From Apostichopus japonicus (taxonomy: Eukaryota > Echinodermata > Holothuroidea > Aspidochirotida > Stichopodidae), in assembly GCF_037975245.1 (NCBI RefSeq), contig NC_092579.1, positions 23,791,166-23,855,165 of the forward strand: a stretch of 64,000 bases of DNA, in the 5' to 3' direction. A program made the translations under genes and the position numbers. Positions 24,701-34,310 of the stretch are shown here, in pieces. A model generated the notes under the pieces. That model did no database searches. It was given only the letters and a program-made list of their open reading frames with translations, and had not been told where the DNA came from. Every line of letters begins with the position of its first letter. Positions within the stretch are counted from its first letter, which is position 1.

Positions 24701-26278
24701 ATGTACATCACCAAGCAGTGTCATTGTGTAGTTCAGAAGAAACCTACTCGAAATATTAGAGCACCTTTAATACCAATACACACAACAGAACCTTTCGAGA
24801 TGGTATCAATAGACTACTTACACCTGGAAAAGTGTAAGGGTGGGTACGAATATATTCTCGTGGTAGTTGACCATTTCACTAGGTTCGCACAAGCTTACCC
24901 TGCCAAGAACAAATCGGCACATGCTGCAGCAGAACGGTTGTTTAATGATTTCTTCCTGAGATTTGGATTTCCGAAGAGACTTCACCATGACCAAGGGAGG
25001 GAGTTTGAAAACCAACTCTTCACAAAACTCCAGGAATACTGTGGTATTGAGCATTGCAGAACAACCCCATATCATCCCCAGGGGAATGGTCAGGTTGAGA
25101 GAATGAACCGGACTATACTCAACATGTTGCGAACGCTGTCAAACCAGCAGAAACTGAACTGGAAGGAACATTTGCCGAGGTGCATGCATGCTTACAACTG
25201 TTCAAAGAATGATGCTACTGGATTCTCGCCATTTTTCCTCATGTTCGGGCGTTCACCACGACTCCCTGTTGATATTTTGTTTAATTTGGAAAGTGAGAAC
25301 GAGGACATTGATCACAGAACATTTGCGGATAAATGGCGTTGTCAAATGCAGGAAGCGTATAGTATTGCCAATAGGCACACCGACAAGGCTTCAGCTGCTG
25401 CGAAGGAAAGGTATGACAGAAAGACTCACTACACCCAATTAAGCCCTGGTGACCGAGTTCTGGTGAAGAACCTTGTCCGACAAGCAGGCCCTGATAAGCT
25501 TCGATCTTACTGGGAAGACACCGTCTATAGGGTTGTAAAGCAGATCAATCCTGACATACCCGTGTTTGAAGTAATTACAGATAATTCTAAGAAGCAGAAA
25601 CGTGTTCTGCATCGCAACTTGTTATTAGCATGCGATGCACTGCCTCTAGATGAGACACAGATGATCCATGGGAAGCCCCCACGCCAGCGAAAGAAAAGAC
25701 GAACTGCAACCCAGGCAGGTGGTGATGTAGATGGGTCAGATGTGAGCGATGACGAGTGGCACACGTATATCACCCGACAGCGTTCAACTGCTCGGACCTC
25801 AGCCCCAGCAGAGCAATATGTTAGTGATGGTGCTCCTGACCAGCTACAGAATGTACCGACTCAAACACCAGCGGCTGTAGATGTTTCGCAGAGTCCAGTA
25901 AATCAGACACCCCAAATTCCAGAGCAACCGACACGTCCAGTTGAACCACCCGTGGAAATACCAGAGGAACAGGTACCACAGGAGCGAATACCAGAGGAAC
26001 AAGGACGCCCGTCACGAAATAGAAGGCCACCAGATTACCTGAATTACGGACAACCCGGAGCCCCAACTTGGGTTCAGTCTACCCAGTGTCCATATCCGTC
26101 CTATTTACCCCCACCTAACCTTGGACAACCTTACCCTCAGACACAAACTAGACCTTGGTTCCAGCCATGTCCTCCCATGTACGACTACCGACTACAAACG
26201 CCAGTGTTTTACCCACAGTTCCAACAACATACTCCTGACTGGACTTTGTACAGACCGACAAATGTTGAAAGAAGTTGA
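21671..26278 (+). CDS. pol: Pol polyprotein of the gypsy element (PR-RT-RNase H-IN)
   Basis: 1535-codon open frame; it is probably entered by -1 frameshift near 21722, so its first ATG need not be used. Domains in order: aspartic protease with DTGS near residue 76; reverse transcriptase with the YLDD box near 543; RNase H with TDASG near 718 and the TDNNPL segment; integrase zinc region with H-x4-H near 980; catalytic core D near 1047, D near 1107 and E near 1143 (second spacing D-x35-E, canonical). After the core a GPY/F-like region leads to [13 protein letters not shown]. The last ~190 residues are Pro/Gln-rich and low in complexity, with no chromodomain. The integrase zinc region has C-x-C where C-x2-C is usual. 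No internal stop. Confidence 0.95.
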   Translation: MSTKATGKRERVTSKGRGGTPTVEKSFGDRQKSPEQPPTAPPHLSLKKFKKLIGLVGKRCIVRASLNGLPMDVLWDTGSQVSIIQKDWIQENMPGVIVRPVEELLDGLHLDLTATNGIEVPYDGWVAVSLKVGTIGEIEVPMLVYSGDMDNPLVGYNVIAHILNGTGGSGFSENDLHSAFPGKGKSTLTAMVKVVKENDSVLLASVRSPPRNQLLGSGQTNFIECRVYVGEVKGPIDWLFEPNQISLPEGLNVQATTVRMARGSVVHINVPVLNNTNHDLLLSKRTPLGTLEQVTSVLPLPQVLCKTSADQTATANSTYVNCDIETDRTKPPDERQDRDWCPPVDLSDLTPDQRQLATKMLIEESSAFSRDDMDTGDCPDLQMKIQLKDETPVQKGYISIPRPLYKEVKEYLEDLIRRGWVSKSKSNYSSPVVCVRKRDGSLRLCVDFRALNEKTVDDRQPIPKIQDLLDGLKGNTWFSTLDQGKAYHQGYMSPESQHLTSFITPWGLHEWQRIPFGLKNAPAEFQRYMEGCLHDLNNEICVVYLDDILVYGSTFSNHVERLRRVLQRLQKHGIKLKPKKCELFKRKVRYLGRLVTGEGYGMDPADKEPVLLLKSKTPTTVGELRKILGFIGYYRNYIQNFSIIAKPLYGLLGTQQKKFKTKGKQESRSGKGNTRDSKEKIVWTLEHHAILCDLVDRLTVHPVMAYPDFSQPYVLHTDASGDGLGAVLYQHLEGKLRVIAFASRTLTPPEQNYHSSKLEFLALKWAVTERFRDYLQYANHFVVFTDNNPLTYVMTTARLNATGQRWVSELASFRFEIRYRPGKENVDADVLSRMPIPDKLENYINEFTEKIPSTAITATAEYVQGTCCGEVACIDVTTVNSNSCDILGTSPTSTISPIDPLELKEAQENDLVLGRVIQMKKTGRRPSPQERKNETKNVQVLLNQWNKLEFDDKGLLYRCTVNRKQLLLPTKYKDTVLKGLHNDMGHIGVERTLDLIRQRFYWAYMAKEVEMYITKQCHCVVQKKPTRNIRAPLIPIHTTEPFEMVSIDYLHLEKCKGGYEYILVVVDHFTRFAQAYPAKNKSAHAAAERLFNDFFLRFGFPKRLHHDQGREFENQLFTKLQEYCGIEHCRTTPYHPQGNGQVERMNRTILNMLRTLSNQQKLNWKEHLPRCMHAYNCSKNDATGFSPFFLMFGRSPRLPVDILFNLESENEDIDHRTFADKWRCQMQEAYSIANRHTDKASAAAKERYDRKTHYTQLSPGDRVLVKNLVRQAGPDKLRSYWEDTVYRVVKQINPDIPVFEVITDNSKKQKRVLHRNLLLACDALPLDETQMIHGKPPRQRKKRRTATQAGGDVDGSDVSDDEWHTYITRQRSTARTSAPAEQYVSDGAPDQLQNVPTQTPAAVDVSQSPVNQTPQIPEQPTRPVEPPVEIPEEQVPQERIPEEQGRPSRNRRPPDYLNYGQPGAPTWVQSTQCPYPSYLPPPNLGQPYPQTQTRPWFQPCPPMYDYRLQTPVFYPQFQQHTPDWTLYRPTNVERS
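21722..21728 (+). promoter_or_regulatory. Candidate -1 ribosomal frameshift heptamer
   Basis: G GGG GGA fits X_XXY_YYZ exactly in the gag frame (GAG GGG GGA) and lies inside the 70-base gag/pol overlap. A -1 slip moves ribosomes into the pol frame just before its TPTVEK segment. No downstream pseudoknot was worked out. Confidence 0.7.
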
Positions 26279-26753
26279 TAATGGGTAGTTAGTTGTTGTG
26301 ACTAGACTATATAATAGGTCATGACAGATTATCATATTTTATTTGTTTTCTTGGTATCATCTTGATGATGGTTAGTAGCTAGAGATGAGACATCAGTCTC
26401 AAATTTATGCAAGTAGTGGTCAGTTGCATGTATAGTAAGTAACTAGTGAGTAGGACCATAAGACCAAAAGGGGTTACCGTCGTGTGCTTTCAGATCAAGT
26501 GATCTGTCTAAATAACTCATTTCTTGGGAGTGCGCATCACCTTGAACTTAAGTGATTTTCTGGTACTTTGTTATTGTTCCACTAAACTAACATGTGGGGT
26601 TCTGCCCTTAAAAGTACAATGTAAGAGCACATGTAGAGTTCTATTTTATATGTTAAGCAGGTTTAAATGTATTGTTTTAAATGATAGATGATGTATGACA
26701 TTCATTATGTATGAAAAGCGAGTCAGGGACGACTTCTTTTGAGAGGGGGAGAG
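26279..26753 (+). other. Gypsy 3' untranslated region and polypurine tract
   Basis: 475 bases with no ORF. It ends in the purine run GAGAGGGGGAGAG (26741-26753) immediately before the 3' LTR, the expected plus-strand primer. No envelope gene. Confidence 0.85.
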
Positions 26754-27882
26754 TGTTAGGAACATGATTTGAACAAAACAGAGGCCCCTATAAATTTTTA
26801 TTAAGTTACCTTCACAGATAGTGGTACAGCCATTCAGAGGTTAGGGGAAAATGACCTGTCAGTGGCACATTGATATACCATATGACATTGTGTTGCTGTA
26901 CTATTCATTTTGCTCTGAGTTTTGTTCCTTTCTACCCCTCAGGTATGTTCTTTTTACTTTATTGTACTTATTACTCTTATCTTTAATAGTTAAAGGATCT
27001 AACTGATGTATTCTTATTATTATTCATGGTAACATTCAATAGAAATGTCAAGATATTGAAGTGCACCTTTTCATCAATGCTAGTAGTTTTATATGTTCTT
27101 AATATAGCCTTAAGCTGTATGTTACCTGTATGGTACATTGTTATTTGATATGGTGAAGCCACTGCAGCTATGCCCAGGAACGAGGTGGTTCCATGGTGTC
27201 AAATTACTTAGCAGGTATAACCTGTGCTGCATAGACTAATTAGATGGATTGTTCTATTGGAAGAGGGGTTGATTAGAGTAGCTACACAGCAAGCTGCATA
27301 GGGTAGACCCCCTACAGAGGTTTGGGTGCACAGGATTGGTGGAACTGTTTAGGTTACCATGGCAATCCTATACCAGGTAGAGATATTGTTCTTATTAGCT
27401 GTATACTGCCTGTGCAGTGGTAGTGTGTGGGTACAACTATATTGAAACCTTTGTTTTAATAATAAGTGGTAAGCTAGCTCCCTAGTTCATGCAGGGAAAT
27501 GTTGCTAGTCTAGGGGTGCACAGAGGATTAAGATGTTAGAATAAATATTAGCACTTCTGTGTGCAGCTGTGTGGGTCATGTCAGTTAGTTTGGTGGATAT
27601 GTTTGTTGGTCTATGCGTGAGTGTGTGTTATCTGTAGGTTGATTACTGTAGGTTTATCTGTTATCAATAAATGCATGATGTTGCACTGAGGTTGATATGA
27701 TATAACAGAGAGCTGTAAAGGACAATTATGTTCTAGATTAAAGGGTTGTAAATAAACATTGATATACCATATGACATTGTGTTGCTGTACTATTCATTTT
27801 GCTCTGAGTTTTGTTCCTTTCTACCCCTCAGGTGGCCTATATATTGGCTCATACCTAGGTCACCCGAATCCCCGGGGTAACA
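26754..27882 (+). repeat. 3' LTR of the gypsy element
   Basis: 1129 bp, the same length as the 5' LTR and matching it wherever compared. It carries the same internal 78-bp duplication at 26867-26944 and 27756-27833. Confidence 0.95.
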
Positions 27883-28050
27883 ATATATTGTATGTCAATG
27901 CTAAATTGTATCTTAATGGTACATTGTATGTCAACGCTATATTATATGTTAATGCTATATTGTATGGTAATGCTACATTGTATGTCAATGCTATATTGTA
28001 TGTTAATGCAATATTGTATGTTAATGATATTTTGTATGTCAATGCTAAAT
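27883..28050. repeat. 18-bp minisatellite, middle block
   Basis: About nine units of the same 18-bp repeat as 19113-19267, directly after the 3' LTR. The retrotransposon therefore split one array in two. Confidence 0.9.
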
Positions 28051-28280
28051 TTGTATCTATATTAATTATATATCATTATTTGTATCGGGGAGTGTTGTAC
28101 CCTGTTGAGCTCTCCAGAGTTTTTGTACAACACTTCCTTTCACAATATTATTCATTCTAATTTTTCCTTATATTTATATGATTGTAAATTTTCTGTACCA
28201 ATGCTATTTTCTTGTATATATGTTATATAAATATGTAAATAATGTTGTGAAGAAACAAATAAAATGAAATGAAATGAAAT
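28051..28280 (+). mobile_element. Retroposon-like 3' tail inserted in the minisatellite
   Basis: About 230 bases of unrelated sequence interrupt the 18-bp array and end in AATAAAATGAAATGAAATG, a short tandem (ATGAA) tail following AATAAA. This is the usual look of a 5'-truncated LINE or SINE 3' end. It contains a 10-bp inverted repeat (AGTGTTGTAC at 28091-28100, GTACAACACT at 28125-28134). The family is not identified and target duplication cannot be judged inside a repeat array. Confidence 0.5.
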
Positions 28281-28372
28281 CTTAATGCTACATTGTATGT
28301 TAATGCTATATTGTATGTCATGTGAATGCTATATTGTATGTTAATGCTATATTGTATGTCAATGCTATATTG
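28281..28372. repeat. 18-bp minisatellite, right block
   Basis: About five further units of the 18-bp repeat after the (ATGAA) tail; one unit is disrupted near 28319. Confidence 0.85.
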
Positions 28373-30563
28373 GGAGTGTGCTGTGTGAAGTTTTTGTTGT
28401 TTCTTCAAAGATCTGTATATACCGTATGATCAGTACTAGTGGATCTTCCTTCATACCCTCACTTATGTCCCCAACATGTCCCTGAATTGGAGACCTTGAT
28501 GACGGCAAAGAAATTAACTGTCATGGATGTCTACCATCTGAGGGGGCAAAAACATCCGACACCCTGACCCTATCCATAGCACAAGAACAATGACACAAAG
28601 TACAACTGGTATTACATTCACTCTGACTGATATGATAGACAAATTTTCAGTTTTATCCGTGGAGGCATGAATCTAACCAAGGAGACATTTCATCCTCTGT
28701 ACTCCTGGGGCTCCTGTCTTGACATAGTTGAGACATCTCACCCTGGTTGTCCTCCCTCCCTGGCTTGGCATTGACGTCACCCCTGTCATTACGGGCAGTA
28801 TCACATGACCTAACCCTCATACCCAGGTATAGCATAGGCATTGTAACACAAGCAGGTTTTCATGGCCTAGTGGGTAAAAAATCCTAAGTTGCATTAAATT
28901 TCACAAAGCCATCCTTTGATCTTGTGTAGTAGTACCCGGGTGGGTATCTGTCAAACATTTCAGAAACTGACTGCTGAGATCATGTTTTAATCCCATTCAG
29001 TTTGGGGGTATATATCTCTAGCAGGCAACAGTACAGTATAATAGTGTTGGTATGTAACAATGCAGACCGGGGTGAAGGTCCTTTCAAGTCACACACAGAA
29101 AGGTCTCTCAATCAGAAAAAAAAATGAAATGCCTCACAGACTGCTATTGGTAACATGAGATGAGTCTTTATTCAGCAAACATCTCTTTTATGGTTAGACA
29201 AACCACAGTGATAACATTACCGAGCCAATAAAAAAAGAGGATTGTTGACAAGTATCAACAGCTTGGTGCACTATCATCCACCCCCCTCCCACTCCCTGGT
29301 TAACTCTTTACATGACAAATATCTTGACCCTTTCATCAACCTTAGACTACCAACTTTCTCCTCTAATTCTGTCCCAATTGTGCAGAATAAACCTCAAGAT
29401 GACTATTAAAGAATGTTCAGTTATCTATGGATGAATCTATTATCATACATGACGTACAACTGTTGTTGTCTAGATATAAATCTTAACACATACCATAAAT
29501 GGAAGCCGGGTGAGTTTGCAATTTAATGTCTCCTGCAGACAACAGACTTAAGTTATGTACTGTTACCTTTATATTACATTAACAAATATAGTGCTATATG
29601 ATACCATAAAGTAAGTCTTTTTTATGTGTGAGACAAAGAACGGACGGTTAACATGGGGTTGTCTTCGACATATATAATGTAGTGTGAACCTTTACTTCTC
29701 TGCATGTTTACCAGCTTGTATACATTGCTGAGGTTAAAAGGTGTTCTTTGTTCTTAAAAATTCATGAATGTTAAAAATATGTTGCAATACTATGCACCTT
29801 GCTGGTTTAAAGGAAACTACATCACAGACACACGGTACATTGCCTGTAAACAGATGGGGCAGCGATGGGTATAAATAAAGCATCCTACAGGAAGTTTGTA
29901 CAGGTACTGTACCATACACTCACACACACCCTTTTCTAACACCCTCTCACAAGTTCCGCCATCATGTTCTTAGCTTGCAATTTTTTGTTTTCATGAAACA
30001 AGGAGTAATGAATAATATTCAGTGATATTAAAAGTTAGCTATTACAGTTTGCTATCTAACAGGGGGGGGGGGGGAATTAGTATATTAGATAGAGTTTTAG
30101 CTATGCAATCCCTTGCATTGAGCATCTCAAGAGGCTAAGTTTTGAAATCAGATAAATAACCACTAATTGGAATGACAAACAATGTGCCCAGTGTGATAAA
30201 CGATATGACCGCCAGTCAATCACTCCATAGGGAGCATACCACAATTAGACTACTACATCTGTTAATAATACTAGAATGACATTCACGAAAATAATTTGCT
30301 TTCATTAGGAGGAACCACGATCAGTTCCACAAGTTAATGGCCAATGGTGGAGCCCGTTGGGTGTTTATTAGATTTATGGCTCAATGTGGAACTCGCCCCA
30401 CACATCAACCCTTCAAAGCCCGTTGGGTGAATGTGGAACCCGCCCCAAACATCAACCCTTCAAAGAAACTTTTCAAGACTGATGCTTGATAACCAAATAG
30501 ACATTCTTCAATATTGATCATCTAAGTAACATTTCTTCTCTCCTTAGTCCTGACAACTTTTCA
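28373..30563. other. Non-coding span
   Basis: No gene supported. A patch at 28650-28850 is open on the minus strand and rich in charged residues but lacks a convincing acceptor. Poly-G of 12 at 30061-30072. A 47-bp direct duplication (AATGTGGAAC-CGCCCC-ACATCAACCC) lies at about 30380-30465. Confidence 0.4.
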
Positions 30564-32213
30564 CTCATGACTAGGGTTGGGCGATATATCGAAAATTATT
30601 ATTATCGCGATAATTTTTTTTCAAGACGATATTTTTTGAGGATTGAACAAATGACGATAATTTCTTGTGAAAGAAATTTGAAATAAATTTTTTAAAAAAT
30701 TCTCCGTTTTATGTGTAAATGTTATTCTAGCATTCCATGGTTAAGAAAGTTGAAAAGAAATAAAGTTTATCAACTTCATTTACTGACTTTGAACTTCGTA
30801 AAAAACCCGTCCTTTACAACATTGACTGTATAGAGAACAAACCTCTGAAAATCAGTAGAGAAATTACCAATTGTGTACGAAAAGTAAGTTGGTACACCTT
30901 TCTAATTTTACGAAAGTTCGAGCAAAATACTTTCGAAAAATTCACGCGAAACTTGCATATCGTGCTAAATGCAACAAATGTCATGTAAACAAGGCTCGGG
31001 TACACCCATTTATGAATAAACCAGAAGGCCACATCTGGTGTTAAGCGGGGGGAAAAGAGAGTATTTTCTAGAATTTCCAAAAAAAAAGAAGGAAAAATTA
31101 ATATCCTACCATAGTTAAGTGTATAGTAAATAGCCTAACCACTTCGTAGGTTACGTTTCTCACGTAACAACAAAAACACAACAAATTGTATTTTGCGAAG
31201 TTGACGTTTTCCACAAGGACATGGAAACAATATTTAGCATTAAGTTAATCATGCCTAGTGGCATAAAACATGGGATTAGAAGGTTTACTTTCATAAAGAT
31301 GGCCATACTGTAGCTATTGGGGCCTTGATATCGTGCTATGTCTGTATGGTATAGCTAGACTCTGCCTTGTGTATCATGGGGAAAAGATTGTTTTGTTCAT
31401 GCGGAGGAGTCGGTTGGCTTGAGGTGTGTTTTACTTACCTTAATGTTACGGGGATATTTACTTATACTTTCCTTGAACGTCTTATATAATATTTCGCATA
31501 ACTTTACCGATCCTTTACAAACTGACCTAATTAATTCTTGAGTGGAGCCAATATAGTTTACTCCATGAAAAGTTCTTTGGAACCGTGCCAAAAATGTTAA
31601 CAAACAGGTGTTAGACAGGGGGTTGTTTGTCAAGGTACTTAGGAAAGAAGAACATGTAGCCTACCGTGATATTTAAGTAGGGTAAACACTGCAGTTGTAA
31701 ACTGATTGCTAGGCAGTCTTACGTAGTTTGTTTCATAATATCGAGAGTTTTGTAAGTTAAACTTTATAAAGATTGTAAGACAGATTAAATCTCTTTTCAT
31801 TTTATCACAAAATATAGCTACTCTAACTTGTCATTTTAGAACTTTCATCAGTTTCGTGACAATTTAAATTCAAAAAGTTAGTCAGTATTTTGAATCCTCA
31901 ATTGCGAATTTTTATCGCCAGACACGCAAAAATACTAAACTTTTCCGGGGGCCTTCGCCCCCTGGACCCCCACAAGGGGTTCACCCTTGACCTCACCGGG
32001 GCTCTAAGGCGGGCCCCTGGACCCCACGCCATTATGCTCGGTGTGTTTGCTGCGCGAAAACACCGGTGGGAAATCGGCAGTTGTTTTTAGTGTGTTCGCG
32101 AACACACTAAAAACAACAAGAAAAAATTATCGTAATTATCGAAATATCGCGATAATTTTTGAAGTATTTATCGTCACATTAAAAAGCAAATATCGCCCAA
32201 CCCTACTCATGAC
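30564..32213. mobile_element. Non-autonomous hAT-like DNA transposon with 8-bp TSD
   Basis: The element body is 30572-32205 (1634 bp). Its ends are perfect 16-bp inverted repeats, TAGGGTTGGGCGATAT, flanked by a perfect 8-bp direct repeat CTCATGAC (30564-30571 and 32206-32213). An 8-bp target duplication and a TAGGG start are the hallmarks of the hAT superfamily. Both subterminal regions hold copies of the palindrome ATTATCGCGATAAT or variants, likely transposase binding sites. No transposase ORF is recognisable, so it would depend on a partner element. Confidence 0.85.
32080..32117. repeat. Perfect 38-bp palindrome in the hAT-like element
   Basis: The left half-site is GTTGTTTTTAGTGTGTTCG and the right half is its exact reverse complement with no spacer, centred at CG|CG (32098/32099). 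It could extrude as a cruciform. Confidence 0.95.
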
Positions 32214-33725
32214 TTTAATTTTGCAATCTGAGCAGAGAAATGGTTGGGATCAACTCGATTCTCAATTGATATATATTTAAATGCATTCAGTTCGTCTCTT
32301 GGCACTACTTACTCAATTATGTGTTTATTGTGTCTACTTTACCAACCTTCTCCTGTTCCTTCCTCTATCCCCCTACCCCTCCCCTACCCACTCCCCACCC
32401 TCCTGTTCCTATTTGACAGTGTTTCTCTCATTCTCCTACATCATTTTGACATTAATATTGGCATCATATTTATAACTCCATCCATTTATTACACATAGTG
32501 TCTTCTTAGCGTTGGTGGGGAATAGTATGATATCTATTCTCCATAATGCCACTCGTTTAATGGTTGCCAACTGCAGTTACAACCTTCACGAAACCTCTCT
32601 ACAAATAATTTATTCGATCAAGCCGAGACAACTTTAATGATAGCGAGCCTAAAGGAGGAAGAAGAAGAACAAACTTCTCCAGTATATATATGTTCCTTCT
32701 TCTATAGGCGTTCATGCTGATGATCTGGGGCAAGGACTCCGGCCATCGAATACTGTGCGCTGGAATGCTGGAGCCATAAAATCATATAAAAAGAAATGAA
32801 ATGTGCTAATAGCAACCTCTCCAGCCGATGCCACGCTCTAATACGTCACAGAATGGCCTCGGACGGTGTGAATGACACTGCCTTTCCTCAGCCTGGTAGC
32901 ATTTACTACCCCCTCTGCTACAAGGGGCCTCCTCTTGCATGCCAAGTTATCATTTATGATCCTGCTCATGTCCGAAGAGATATATCCTACATGTAAGGCT
33001 TGAAATGGGAGCCTAAAATTAACATTTTAGAGGCCCTGAGGACAGAGCAAGGACAGGGATTTTACTGTCGTGGTCTCATACGAACGTAGCACACCCACCC
33101 CAGAGCTGACAAGGTTGAACGATCTCGTAATCTACGGCCGATCCGAGTTCGCACTTTAAACGTTACTACACGATGCGACTCGCGTGGAAGTAGACAAAAG
33201 AAAGAGGTACGCCAAGGACTTAGCTACGACATGTGAACACCAAGAATAAGCACCGATTATTATAAGTTTGAATCCGGACTGTGTGAAGTCATTTTAGAAC
33301 ACGCTTTGATAAACATCTAGACATAAAAGGCAAAGGTGATGCAATAAAATAGAGGGTTAAACATCTAATGCCACTGAATAATTCAGCAATTCCCCTTACA
33401 GCAGCTGTTCTCTACAATTAAGATTAAAACATATTTGCTCCAGAACACATTTTGTCTCAAGTAATGCTTCTTACAAAACTGTTAAGTCATGGAATGGTTG
33501 GTACTATATTTAAAGACGTTGCTGTTACTGCTACAGCATTACTGAAACACTCAAGACAATGCCACAATCAGTACCCCTAAAGAACGGAAAGACCCACATC
33601 TAACGTAAGGCTTAGCTTCATCCACTCAACATTCAACTCACTACTATTACTGATTATATACCTTTATCAAGTCTGTTGTTTGCATCATCTTTATCTACCA
33701 TTTTCTAACACATCATAATGACTAT
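32214..33725. other. Non-coding span
   Basis: C-rich tract at 32360-32410. A GC-richer patch at 32690-33220 stays open on the plus strand for 66 codons (32796-32996) but shows no recognised motif; it may be part of an unknown repeat. Confidence 0.35.
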
Positions 33726-34310
33726 ATATCCTATCTATCCATCCATACCCTCACCAATCCCCCATCCCACCATAAATATCATGACAGGACCCATCTAGCC
33801 TCTATATCCCCACCTATCCCCTTCCCCCACTTTTCATCATGACATATCTCCCGATATATATCCTCCCCTATCCATCTTCCCATCTTAAACAATCATGTCA
33901 TATCCCCTTTTCAACATATATCCCTATCCATGTATATCCTCCCCTATCCATCCTCCCCTATCCATCCTCCCCTATCCATCCTCCCCTATCCATCCTCTCC
34001 TATCCATCCTCCCCTATCCATCCTCCCCTATCCATCCTCCCCTATCCATCCTCCCTATCCATCCTCTCCTATCCATCCTCCCCTATCCATCCTCCCCTAT
34101 CCATCCTCTCCTATCCATCCTTGCCTATCCATCCTCTCCTATCCATCCTCCCCTATCCATCCTCCCCATCTGAAACCATCATGACTTATCCCCTTTCCAC
34201 ATATATCCCTATCCATGTATATCCTTCCCTATCCACCCTCCCCATCTGAAACCATTATGGTATATCCCCTATCCACCTATTATAACCACCTATTCCCCTT
34301 CTTATCATAC
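33726..34310 (+). repeat. 14-bp minisatellite inside a larger direct duplication
   Basis: The core at about 33935-34165 is roughly 16 units of CCTCCCCTATCCAT (14 bp; variants with CTCTCCT and TTGCCT). Flanking the core, a segment of the type ATATATCCCTATCCATGTAT occurs on the left (33919-33938) and again on the right (34201-34220), so the array expanded inside one copy of an older, longer duplicated unit. One frame reads as a repeated Pro/Ser/Ile/Leu/His peptide; I do not regard it as a gene. Confidence 0.9.

Larger units (their letters stand above)
19268..27882 (+). mobile_element. Ty3/gypsy LTR retrotransposon, apparently full length
   Basis: An 8.6-kb element with two 1129-bp LTRs (TG...CA ends), a primer-binding-site candidate, gag, a -1 frameshift to pol in the order protease-reverse transcriptase-RNase H-integrase, and a purine tract before the 3' LTR. 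The domain order places it in Ty3/gypsy (Metaviridae-type), not Ty1/copia. There is no third ORF between pol and the 3' LTR, so no envelope. Both large frames are uninterrupted and the LTRs appear identical, so insertion is recent and the copy may be competent. It lies in an 18-bp minisatellite. A clean 5-bp target duplication is not visible (left flank GATAG, right flank ATATA). Confidence 0.95.

Noticed and set aside
20630-26066. Minus-strand and shifted ORFs across gag and pol
   Set aside because: Shadows of the intact gag and pol frames.
26279-26753. Possible envelope gene after pol
   Set aside because: Only 475 bases without an open frame, ending in the polypurine tract.
27759-28160. 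133-codon plus-strand ORF with repeated LYVNAI
   Set aside because: Begins in the LTR and runs through the 18-bp minisatellite; the repetition follows from a period divisible by three.
28742-28809. Minus-strand candidate for the missing Caskin exon upstream of 14664
   Set aside because: Its donor (CAGG|GTGAGA) and phase fit, but the acceptor (GAGGGTTAG) lacks a pyrimidine tract, and the peptide is not recognisable.
33839-34249. 136-codon Pro/Ser/Ile/His-repeat ORF
   Set aside because: Translation of a 14-bp minisatellite; open because the repeat lacks stops in some frames.
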